64,000 nt of DNA, from NCBI GenBank assembly GCA_963513935.1, contig OY740768.1, forward strand, positions 60,752,004 to 60,816,003. Direction: 5' to 3'. Below the pieces are notes generated by a model. The model saw only the letters and a list, made by a program, of their open reading frames with translations, had not been told where the DNA came from and ran no database searches. Position 1 is the first letter of the stretch. Each line of letters begins with the position of its first letter. Below are positions 22,122 through 32,690 of this stretch, piece by piece. Source of the stretch: Aphrophora alni. Lineage: Eukaryota > Arthropoda > Insecta > Hemiptera > Aphrophoridae. Position numbers and translations under genes: made by a program.

Positions 22122-22390
22122 GTACAGACAAAGAATCTGTAACACGAGATGATATGGAAGTAATGACATCACATGCCACAAGGTCTTCTCCTGTCACGTG
22201 TGCAAAAGATAAAGCACGCGTGACAATGAATTCAAATTGTGATTCTTCACTAGCATCCTTCGCTAGATTAGATGAAGGAATTTATTTTGTTGATATTTTG
22301 TATTTAACAAAATCTACTACTGTATCTAGAAAAATTAGTGTTGGTGTGCACTGTTATAATACTGTAGATACACAAATTGATAAATGATAA
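22122..22390 (+). other. Unassigned open segment with acceptor-like start
   Basis: After TTATAG the frame is open for about 89 codons to TGA at 22385, including ME-VMTSHATRSSPVTCAKDK and LASFARLDEGIYFVDILYL. Base composition over 22120-22290 is less AT-rich than its surroundings. No family is recognised, no start codon context stands out, and no partner exon was found. It could be an exon, a transposon scrap or chance. Confidence 0.2.
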
Positions 22391-22456
22391 ACAGGAGGGT
22401 AGGTATGATTACCAATGACTTCCAAAACTGACAGTATGAAAATATATGTATATAAG

Positions 22457-22484
22457 TTTATATATATATATATATATATATATA
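22457..22484. repeat. (TA)n microsatellite
   Basis: A pure TA dinucleotide run of about 28 bases. Confidence 0.9.
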
Positions 22485-22939
22485 CACGTTTGTGTACTTA
22501 GAAATATTTATATATTTAAAAAAATCTCATATGAGGTATTAAACCGAAATCTCTCTCCATGTTACATTAACGCCTTATAAGAAAAAAAATTCCCCGAAAT
22601 TTTATTTTAAATATTTTAATGGTTAACCATTTAAATATGAAAGCTTTTAGTACCTTTTTCGTCATACTGCTTTAAAAACAGCTGTTTTCAATACATGCAT
22701 TGAGATGCTAAAGTTGTTCTTTTTAGTCCTAGGACCTAAAAACATCAGCTAAGGTCGATGTTATCTGATGTTACTTCGTTTATACGAATCAATTAACTAT
22801 TGTAAAGCGTCTATAAAAACAATCGATACTCTCGTTTGTAAATAACCGTTAAAACAACTGTTACCATCGATTTGAATGTAAATAGGTTATAACACTTTAG
22901 TTTTTGGGAAATTGTTTTGTTATATTATTTGCAATATAA

Positions 22940-23090
22940 CGAATAATATAGTTCATCACTTGGACCAAAAGAAGCTTTGCGATCCTCTCTCATTTTCGGG
23001 CCTCGGCTCCGCCTCGGCCGTTAAACTTGAGCTTTTATTGAAATTCTTCACTTTTGGTCCTAGTGATGAAATATACTATTATATGAGATG
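22940..23090. mobile_element. Small palindromic MITE with GC-rich core
   Basis: The left arm contains TTCATCACTTGGACCAAAAG (22952-22971). The right arm read on the minus strand gives TTCATCACTAGGACCAAAAG, with TATA-rich extensions outward on both sides. The core holds GGGCCTCGGCTCCGCCTCGG (about 22998-23017), itself nearly self-complementary. No target duplication could be fixed because the flanks are TA-rich. Confidence 0.65.
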
Positions 23091-23409
23091 ACAAATCTGT
23101 TAGAATATGTCACACCTATAAATTTTGAGTTTTATTCCTACAGATAAAGTCCCGACAATTAACGGTACAGTAAATTGAAATAAAACTTGGAGACAATATG
23201 TTCACTGTTATGTTAGGGGGAAGTAGCATTGTTATTTTCAAATGGTAGTTGTAATTTACTTTTATGTACATTTTAAAATCAGTCCTGGGTGATTTATTAT
23301 TATTATATATAAATATACTACGCAGTGTAGGGTTTGGTTCACTAATCAAAAAGGATATATTGACTCAGTATGGCAACAGTAGCCTAAGCTTTTCCAAAAA
23401 TAGAAACTG

Positions 23410-23455
<46 letters not shown>
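23410..23455. repeat. A-tract of 46 bases
   Basis: An uninterrupted run of A on the + strand. It could be the tail of an old retroposed sequence, but no recognisable body precedes it. Confidence 0.9.
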
Positions 23456-23457
<2 letters not shown>

Positions 23458-23904
23458 CGGAGCATTCAAGTGCACCAAATCGAAATTTAAAGTATGTAGC
23501 TGCTTTCCTACAACACGAAACGTATCTGGATTGTTACAACGAAAACTAAATATTTACTTCAATTAAAAAAATTAAAAAAATCAAAAAACAACAACAAAAT
23601 AAATAAATTTTGGGTAATTTTCAGTTATTTTTAAAAGCTTATTCGTGTATCTAGGTAGTTTGTAACAGTTTTCTAGGTTAAAACATTATCAGAGCTGTAA
23701 GTTACATTTTATCCTGTTAGTTTCATTTAATCATCTTTAATAAATATTAAAATTGTTTTCTGTAAAAATAATTACTATTGTATTTTTCTATTATTATTTA
23801 TTTATTTTTTATTGAATAATTTTCTGATGAAGACGAACATCTAATAAATTTTGTCAAATTAAATGAAATTATTTATATTGTCAGAGTAAGTAATATAAAT
23901 CCAG

Positions 23905-24104
23905 GACAACGGATTTTGGTTATCACTCTGGCTCCACGAGTGAGACGATCCCGGTTTAATCCCCTTAAAGACTCGAACCTTACGGAGTTGACCCAGCTTC
24001 GTGAGGTAAATTGGGAAGCTACAATTAGTAGTGAACTCTGGTTGAGAAAGCTAGAACAACAGCGACGGGAAATGCGAGGTGGTAACCACATATTACCCGA
24101 CTGA
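23905..24104 (+). CDS. Candidate terminal exon, unknown gene
   Basis: After an acceptor-like AAATCCAG the frame is open to TGA at 24102-24104: QRILVITLAPRVRRSRFNP and later LTELTQLREVNWEATISSEL and WLRKLEQQRREMRGGNHILP. The composition is clearly less AT-rich than its flanks, and the peptide is helical and charged, as in a real C-terminus. No family is recognised. No upstream exon was identified, and the segment at 22122 is the only nearby + strand candidate. It ends about 250 bases from the opposite-strand candidate at 24358-24687. Confidence 0.35.
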
Positions 24105-24270
24105 AAAGGTGTCTAGCATAGATTCTTCACTTCATGGAGTTTTAACAAATCTCCTGAACATATTAATATGTTCTTGCAATGTATGAATTGCTATTTTTAC
24201 ATTGAGTAGCCTAACACCTTTGTATTGATCAATTTGTTAATTTAGGGTTTACTCTAAATTCTTAATTACC

Positions 24271-24276
24271 TTTATT
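24271..24276 (-). promoter_or_regulatory. Possible polyadenylation signal, minus strand
   Basis: TTTATT on + is AATAAA on the minus strand, about 80 bases past the stop codon at 24358-24360 of the candidate exon. Confidence 0.35.
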
Positions 24277-24357
24277 TTATAAATACAATTAATTATTTGT
24301 TACTTGGACATATAGAAAAGAATGTTACTTTAAAACCCGCAATCGTTAATTTAATTT

Positions 24358-24687
24358 TTAAAATGTCGGTAGGTGTCCCATAACATAACTAGAAATAATA
24401 GATCCCAAGTACTGATGCGATTTTATGCATAACTTTCTGCCCAATATAAGACTGCTACCAAACATGTGCAGAACTTGCATTCCAGCATCCCACAACATAA
24501 CAAACAGATGATATTCGACAGGATATGCTTTCTTAATATCAGTTAATAGACCTCCAGCCACATCACCGTTATTTATACGATAAGCTATTGACATAAAATT
24601 AAGTAATCCTGTCCAGTAGCTTACCTTCCCCAAACCCAAATGATTTTTTGTTAGAAAACCTATCTTAAAAATTACATTAAAAAACCT
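24358..24687 (-). CDS. Candidate terminal exon, hydrophobic protein, unknown gene
   Basis: On the minus strand a pyrimidine-rich tract ending TACTTTTTAG precedes an open frame of 109 codons to TAA at 24358-24360. Recognisable stretches are GLGKVSYWTGLLNFMSIAYR, INNGDVAGGLLTDIKKAYP, HLFVMLWDAGMQVLHMFGSS and YLGSIISSYVMGHLPTF. Two or three of these are hydrophobic enough to be membrane segments. An AATAAA lies 80 bases downstream. Codon use looks coding rather than AT-random. I do not recognise the family. It may be the last exon of a real gene reading leftward, or a degenerate retrocopy. Confidence 0.4.
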   Translation of the reverse strand, partial: RFFNVIFKIGFLTKNHLGLGKVSYWTGLLNFMSIAYRINNGDVAGGLLTDIKKAYPVEYHLFVMLWDAGMQVLHMFGSSLILGRKLCIKSHQYLGSIISSYVMGHLPTF

Positions 24688-24689
24688 CT

Positions 24690-27600
24690 AAAAAGTATTT
24701 CTGAAATTTTTGAAAATATAGAGAGTTTGAAGGTAATTTTCAATATCTTCTTTTAAAGATCAATGATGTTGTTTAAACAGCACAACAGTTGTTTTCAAAA
24801 ACGTGAGGAAGAACACTCTTCGAGAAACTTAGGTTAATGAAATAAGTCAAAACAACTATTTGCAATGAATTAGTTTAATAAAAGTGGAATTGATCTCATA
24901 TTTTTCTAGGGGTTTTATACGCTATTGATAGTTTCTTTTTAGAGTCTTCCTTTGTTACAGGAAAAATAAATAATGTGCCTTTAAATTATTTAGAGGAAAA
25001 ATTCTAACCACAAATCTGGTTATCTTAAATAGATGATTGAATCGTCTATTTTTCTATTTTGGGCAACATTTAAAAAAAATTATTAAACCATTAATTTTTG
25101 CTACTTAATTTTATTGCCATGAACTAAATTACTCTATTTATAATTTTCTACTGTTTATCACTCTCTACTTTATAATTTTTTTTTTAATGTGTAGTAATTT
25201 TCTTCTACGGCTTTATATTAAAATTAAGTCTTTATATATCTTAATATATACATTTTTTGTAAATTATAAATGCCATTGTTAAATCAAATATTGCGTCTTT
25301 TAATATTGTGATATAAATTAACATCACTGCTAATTAAAATTCACCAAAGGTTTAATTTCTGAAATGGCTTAGATGTAGTGACAGTTTCTTTAGACCTTCG
25401 CAGACTCTCAGTTTAATTTACATAAAATGATTTGAAGCTTCGTCTACATCACCTGTTTTGCATGTACAAGTTTCTTCTAATAAAAAACATTTCAATTTAT
25501 CATAACTATTGATTTGGTTTGACATTTGTTATTTTTTGTGTAAATAAAATTAATACATGGCGACTCTAGAGTACACCACCATTATTAGAGATGAACCTCG
25601 AACAAAATAAAAGTAAAGGAACATGAGAAATACAATGGTCGGTTACTTCATTGTTAGTAACTTCTGGGTGAAAATTAAAATAGTGTTTAGTTAGAATTTG
25701 CCTACCTTTTTTCTACCTGCCAGGTAATCCCCCTACCTTTTTCCCGATTTCTCTATTGTATTTCAGTTTCCTGTACTTATGTTTGAATAGTTGTCTATAC
25801 CTGTAAATTATCAGTAGCCCGTCGATGCCGCAAGGCGAAACAATTGTAGCTCATTTATACTATTAAATATTTGAAACTTTAAGCTTTTGCTTTATTTTAT
25901 CCTTAAATTTAAGAATTGGCTTCCTTGCATTATATATAAATGAAAAACTTTTTTCAAGAATGAAACTTTTGCAACTTAATAATAGTTGAGGTGATTAAAA
26001 TAGAGGAAAGGAAAAAGGTTACTATGAGGGAAATTATAGTCCTAGGGTTAAAGGGGGATAAGCACCCCCACTACTGTTTAATACCCTACACAAACAACCA
26101 CAAAATCCAATATATTATATTTTGACATCCTTTTCAGAAATGTTTATACATTTGTATTAATTTTTCTGTATTTTGGATTAAAACAATCTGTACGAATTCC
26201 AAGTTTCTACGTTAAATAGGTGTGGCTACAAATTCTGTCGAAACCATTCATCCATCACACTCTAATGCAAATCTAAATGTTAATAATAAGTTGCATGAAT
26301 AATATAAATTTAAAGCACGGAAGGGGTAGGCCTATAAATTTAATAAAAACAAAGCCTCTATTCATTAGATAATTAGTTAAGGGAATGGTCTCATGGCATA
26401 TTAGATGATGTATGGGTGTGTCAAAGGACTGTGCGGGTATGGTCCAACCAGGATATAATAGACTTCATTCACTATCACTAACTACATTTGTCGTTTAATC
26501 CAATGTACAGTCTGTTGGTGTAGAAACCAGAACACCTTCATATTGTGTAGTTTCAAGTGGTTTAATATTTTGTAAATTAAAATATTTTCAAACTAAATTT
26601 GTTCACTAACTTTTAACTATTAGTAGGATTTAGATAGTAAATAGACTATATACGAGTATAAAGACCTAATCAGTATTCTTCACACTTAATAACAAAATTT
26701 CCCTTTTCAGTACCAGAAAAATAAAACAAAGAAAAACCATGATTACAGCATAGTTTCTCTTTGTTATTTTTTTATCTGTATAAAAGCTAAAAGTTTAGGA
26801 AATCTATTATTAACACTAAAAACATGTGTTAATTAAAAGAGAAACTTAAAGCACATTCGAAACCAAGAGAAAATTAAACATATTTTTTTTTAGTATCGTA
26901 TTTTATATTATAGTCCAATTTTATCTTAAATTTATCCGATTTAAGAATAAAACGTCTCAAGTGTGTGCAAAACACAGCCCATATTCATGGTTTTATTTTA
27001 GGCCTAAGGTGCTATTGCAGTGCTATTATAATTTATTTTAACAACAAACTAAGCAATCACTAAAACCGACATGAAAATATAGAACGTTCAATTTAGGTGT
27101 CATTTGTATCCTTTGTTGATAATAATTAATATGTTTAAAATTTAATGAGATAGTATTGTTTTTCCAAGATTTTTAAAAATTTGAGTTTTATATTTTCTTT
27201 GTTGGATAAAACAAACAAATACTGAAAAGATATGGTAAAACGTACACGATGATCATGATTCCATGTAAACAAACCGACTATTTAGAACATAAACTAGACT
27301 ACAAAATAGATCGGATGATTAAAACGTACCGGTACGCTAAAAATCACGTTTTCTGCATCAGGGTTTTAATATGTGATTATCTCCTATAATATCACGATTA
27401 ATTAGATATTAAATACAGAGGTCCTTAAAATGTCCTGTCACTACACAAAGCATGAACATGAAACACGCAACAGGACAGACAGAAGCTTCGCATTGCAGTA
27501 TTTCCTTGAAAGTTTACGGGCTTCAAAATATTGTGTGTCCTTAAAGTCGTGCTACGGTTTTAACATAAAACTTATTTTAAACCAAAGAAATTAACATAAT

Positions 27601-27700
27601 TACATGAAACATAAAGAATAACTCAAAACATTTTTAGCAAAGTTCAATATGTGCTATATTGGCTTTTTATACGACAAGACTGACGGACTAATTTCTCTTA
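24690..27700. other. No gene recognised
   Basis: Strongly AT-rich with only short accidental frames. A few GC-richer spots (25690-25850, 26380-26480, 27420-27540) show no motif or splice-flanked frame that I can support. Confidence 0.4.
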
Positions 27701-27729
27701 TTTGTTGTTTTAATTCTGAATGCAACGAA

Positions 27730-28560
27730 TGAATTCGTAGAAATGTGTTTCACAAAACCTCCAAAATAAAAGTCCATTCATGTTAAGATCGAAGTGTTGG
27801 AGGCCAAGGCAGCGCTGTAGAAATGCCCCTTCTAGGAAGTCGCTAACAATTTTGACATAATGTGCTGGATATCCATCATGCTGGAAGTTTAAATTGTGAT
27901 AATTGATTTGGGATTAATCAAACAAATTTAACATATCAAAATAGTTGACGGATTTTATTGTGCTTTCCAGGAAGAAAAACGAAATAGTCACACTGTTTAC
28001 TGCCAGTGTGCTCATAACTTATTACTAAGTCCTATTTTTAAATATTCATCAACTTAGGACTATCACACTCATGATATGGAGACATTTATCATCTAATTCT
28101 TATATTGTGACTATGAAGATGTTCTTAAACTTGAAAAGTACTCTCATTAGTGAAAATTACACGTTCTAGAAACTATAAATTGCATTCATAACAGCATAAA
28201 AGAATCTTGAAGTTATGACCATATTTATTAGAATAAGTGAAATTTATAAGCACTAAAATGCGAGCATGTCTTCAAAAACCTGTGTGGGCTGTAGTTGTAA
28301 CTCGAGCAACAGCAATTTCTGAAGCGATTGCTTAGAACACTGTTTCTTAGAAACTGTGTTTAATTCTTGAAAAGTTTCGTCGCTGACAAATTGTCTACCT
28401 TAACGCTTTCTATAATATAATCGTCTTATCTTCTTAAGCTGATTATCTCAAAAATGTTTGTCTTGTGTGGTGGGTCCTCTTTAACACTCATATTGTATAA
28501 GAGTCGTAGATTAATGTTCATATGTCACAAAACGCACTTAACTTTCTTTTTACATAAACG
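27730..28560 (-). pseudogene. Decayed mariner/IS630-like DDE transposase
   Basis: On the minus strand, from high to low: RQFVSDETFQELN near 28390 (linker to the second HTH), VIFTNESTFQ near 28150 (first catalytic D of the F-x-D-E-x-x-F motif changed to N), NIRIR and HECDSPKLMNI near 28080-28030, CDYFVFLPGK near 27980, QFKLPA then FQHDGYPAHYVKIVSDFLE near 27890-27830 (second aspartate block, FQQDGAPxHY), FLQRCLG, and NMNGLLFWRF near 27770 (third block, D-F-F-L-W). Stops and frame slips occur throughout. It is in the same broad transposase group as the element at 14949-15696. I could not fix its termini. Confidence 0.7.
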
Positions 28561-30179
28561 TTAAAACATTTCTTATTTTAGCGTTTATTGAATAGAAACT
28601 TCTTTAGACACTGTAGAGTGAAATGCATTCATGAGGCTAAACGTGTAATGAAACGCTGCATCCCACTCCATCGACAGTTTACGGGCCCCGAACACCAGGC
28701 TTGTCCCGAAAACCAGTTAGTCAAGCAAAATCTCTGAGAATATTGTTACATTTCCGAATACCCTATATTCTAGTTATTGGATTTAATACACTTCTATCCG
28801 TATTTGAATAATATTATTGTGAACGTATTATTTACAGATATATTAGAGTTTGTAATAACTCCTATTAGTCGTGCTAAAAACATTATCTGCGTTTATCGTT
28901 ATATTTTCTGAGTGGAGATTACAATAACATACAAGCATTTGTATTTCAATGATACATCGTGCATGGTATGTCTGTGTATTGTAAATGATGCAATAAATGA
29001 TATCATGTTAAAAACATCAACTGAGCAATGTCGTGAGTAAAACTTGCAAAAAATCCAAGGAGACACAATCTTTGATTGAGATTTTAGACTCAATAAAATT
29101 TAATTTGAAAATCATTATCATCGCAATGTATCAACCACTGAATCAGGAAATACATTTGATAGATATTTAGATAAATTACAATAAATAATTTCATACTTTA
29201 GTTATCGTAAACCAATTGTTTCTTTTCTGTTATATGGCTTTATTGAAACATCTTAATAATTAATCAAAGTATTCTATGAATTGTGTATACTTAATGAGCA
29301 TTACTCAAAAACCTAACCTGTTTCCTACCCGGTGCGTATGTAAATTTTGCGTAAGTTGTTTGTAGTGTAAAATAATCACTTATTAAGCCACTTTTCTTAA
29401 ACTAATACTTATCAATCAGAACTAAATATTATTCAACAGCAGTCCTATCCACACCATTAAGCGATTTAAGCTGGATTACTTGACAGGCCATTCAGCTCTC
29501 TACGATAAACCCGGCCGAAAAATACAACATAACCTTAAAATTGTGTAATCTGAAAGAATCCAGTTTTCGCAATTATATATATTATATTTCATACTAAACG
29601 AGACCAGAGACCGCCATCTAAGGAATGACTGACTAAATCGTACTTTAATTTTATATTATGGTATAATAATGAGTTTATATGACGTCACTCTGAGTGCACA
29701 ATCCCTGATTAGGTCGTAATAGTTCTAATAATGAAATATGGTTTATATTCCTCCTGTGTATGTAAACTTTGTTTAACGTTCTCTTTGTAGTGTGTAGTGT
29801 AAAATACAAGGTCTTTTTTTATTTATGGCATTAATATTTCAACAATTTGACCTCCACCTCCAATTTTAAATACATTGTTTTAAACTGATATTAACTGTCG
29901 CTGTTTTTCTTCAATATTCCTTACACAACCGACAACGACAAGAACATATGCATGCCAATAATAATAATAATTATTATTATTATTATATTATATGGAGTAA
30001 CAATTTGTGAAGGCTTATCCTGCTAGATGGGTTTCAGTCGAGTGATGTCCATCGTGATATCTTTATTATTACATTGTAAATATAAATAACTTCTTCACTA
30101 ACCACAGTTTTTGTTGTTGAAAATATTACGCTTCCCATTAGAATAGTGTTATGGACGGACACGTATACTGTACTGGGAA

Positions 30180-30420
30180 TCAAGTGACAATATTACGGAA
30201 ATTTAAGTGACATAACAAAGTACTCGGTGACAATATGACGAAGAATCAAGTTACAATATTTCAGAAAAACAAGCGACAATATGGCAAAAATAAATGACAA
30301 TATGTCAGAGAATCAAGTGAAAATAAGTCGGAGAAACAAGTGACAGTATGGTCGAAAACCTTTGGCTATGTAACGGAGAAGTGAAAATAAGTCGGAGAAC
30401 CAAGTGACAATAAGGCAGAG
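30180..30420 (+). repeat. Degenerate 20-24-bp tandem repeat
   Basis: About ten copies of a unit near CAAGTGACAATATGNCGGAG-AA, with variants such as AAGTTACAATATTTCAG, AAGCGACAATATGGCA and AAGTGAAAATAAGTCGGAG. Units are mostly 20-24 bases, with one roughly 20-base interruption around 30355-30378. Confidence 0.85.
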
Positions 30421-32199
30421 TTTAGTTTGAGCTCCTAACCCTAAAATTGAGGGGGGTATAGATTTTAATAGAAAATTATTCTTTATATCAAATATTGAGT
30501 TCCATTTAAGAAAATATTTATTCGTCAATAATCAAAACCAAAGCATGAATGCAAAATCGATTATATTACTATTACTGTTTACTGTATTATCTATTTTAAA
30601 TATTCAACTCTCAGCTTCTGTTTGAGTTTTATTAGTAGTTCTTTTAATAATTTAAACTAAAAACAAAATCTTACAAAAAACAAAATAAAGGACCTATTTT
30701 TAATTTACAATAAAATTGAACTCTACTATTTGAATGTATTTGAAGTGTTTGTGTCCCGGCAGACGTTAGTATGTTTTCATACTGAACGCCTTCGATTTAT
30801 TTACACTTGCAAATTTAACTACGCAATACTAAAATAAATTTTAGCAATCATTAAACAAAAAGTTCTGTAATAGTGAAGAGATATGATGGATTAACCTTTA
30901 TATTGATCTGCCTTTACTCTAATCAAATTACAAGAAGAAAGTTTAAACCTTTCATTTAGCCTGACTTCCGGTCTTATTGTTGTGCTCTCTATCACATTGG
31001 AGATGATATCTCGTAACCCTTCACTTCACGTCACTTAATATGACAGAACGTATATTCACATCAGTTTGATATGCTCTGCAATTATTATTGAACTAAGACA
31101 AACAAATCAAGTGATGAATCGGTAGATGTTTTCTTCCATTTCTTGTGTATTATAAAGTTGAGATAAAATACGCAAATTTTAATTTGTATTTATAGTAATT
31201 TTTATTTTTTATTTTATTTTTTTTTTATAAGTACCGTAAAAGGAATACATTCTATTTTCCCCTTGTTGTTTAAAGGTGAAAAACTTTTCGATCATGTATA
31301 CCTTATTAGTAGAGGGATTTACTGGCATTTGATGCCTAATCATCGTAGGGTATTTGTTTTTCAATGTAGGTTTATTTATGTACTTTCTTGTGAGCATATG
31401 TAAGAGTTCGTTACTTCGTTTACATGCCCATTTTAGGATTTTTGAAAAAATCTATTTTTGCCATTTTTTTCCCATAAAACACATCTTTTTGGTCAAGTTT
31501 TCCATAAAAAATTTAAATAGTTTTATATTTTTACAGTAGAGGTATAAATACTCTTTATATAAGTATTTAATAATTCAATACATATTTGTATAAACAGTAA
31601 CTATTATGTAAGTAAGTGTTGTAGCCTGAAAAGTTTGAAGATATGTCAACGAACTGCTACTAAAAGATTGATTAATTAATGGACGCTTTACTGTTTTAAA
31701 TGTTTAGAAATGTTTTTGTAATATTAAAACTTATTGCTATATAAATCTAATTTATACAAAAGTATTGTATATGTAATCGTTATTAAAATACAGAGTTTCA
31801 TATATTTTGGTTTTTTGAAGTTAGGATTCGTTTTTAAAATATTTTTACCGGATCAGGTCGATAGTCTGATGAGTATTTTGTATTTTCTATTTTATTTGTC
31901 TACGACCAACAGAACCGGAGATATTAAAAAATAATGTAGCTGTAGCGATGTACTAAACTTTGTAATTACATCACACCTTCACTTTTTGTGTGTTTAATTT
32001 CTCTCTACTATATGAAAAGAAAGAAAAGAATGTAAAAGAAAGACCCCCTCACCATCGAATACTCTTATAGCGTCAGAGTAGCAAGAGAACAAGAGTTGAT
32101 CAAGAGAGGCGTGATAGGAAAGATAAATCCAAGACTACATGTAAAAGGAGAGATCAAGCTAAGGTCGTTTACATATAAAATATAATAATAATAATTCCG

Positions 32200-32345
32200 T
32201 TTATAACAGCCTATGAAGTCGTCCGGTCCCTAATCGCCATTGCTTCTTGTCATTCCACAATTCATCTGGTATATTCTTTTCCTTCATCTCGCCACCTTCT
32301 CGGCATTCCTCTCTTCCTTGTACCTCGAGATGACCATTGCTTGGG
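32200..32345 (-). pseudogene. RTE-like retrotransposon 3' end scrap
   Basis: The minus strand reads RYKEERNAEKVARWKEK, then NIPDELWNDKKQWRLGTGR, ending in a stop and followed by (AAT)n. This is like the terminal W-x-x-R-x-G-x-G-R-R segment of insect RTE-type polyproteins. It is short, so the family call is tentative. Confidence 0.4.
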
Positions 32346-32459
32346 TAGCCTATAATCACTTATTATCCACATAAGGTCAATTTCCATAAGTTACGATGCT
32401 TTTCAAAATGGTGTCATAAATGGGTTGCTTGTTATTCTTAGATATAGTATGATCTAACG

Positions 32460-32690
32460 AAATTCTATTCAGCACTGAATTTGGAACAAGCCCTTAAAAC
32501 GTGGAAAAGAAAGTGCAATGGAATGGAAATACCCATTGAGAACAATAATACCCCCTTACACGATGTTCTACGCCGATGACTAGATAGTATTGACTCAAAA
32601 CAATTATGATTTGTGGTACTGACACGAAAACTTATTGAAGAATAAATACCAAGAATGGGATCTTGAAGTTAACATATAGATTTAGTTTCA
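32460..32690 (+). pseudogene. RTE/L1-like reverse transcriptase fragment
   Basis: The + frame reads FGTSPXXLKTWKRKCNGMEI, PIENNNTPLHDVLYADD with a stop directly after the catalytic YADD, then IVLTQNNYDLWY, KLIEE and QEWDLEVNI. The block L-E-x-A-L-K-T-W-K-R-K-C-N-G-M, YADD, D-L-x-Y, W-x-L-E-V-N is typical of the insect endonuclease-reverse transcriptase group. It is truncated at both ends. Confidence 0.65.
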
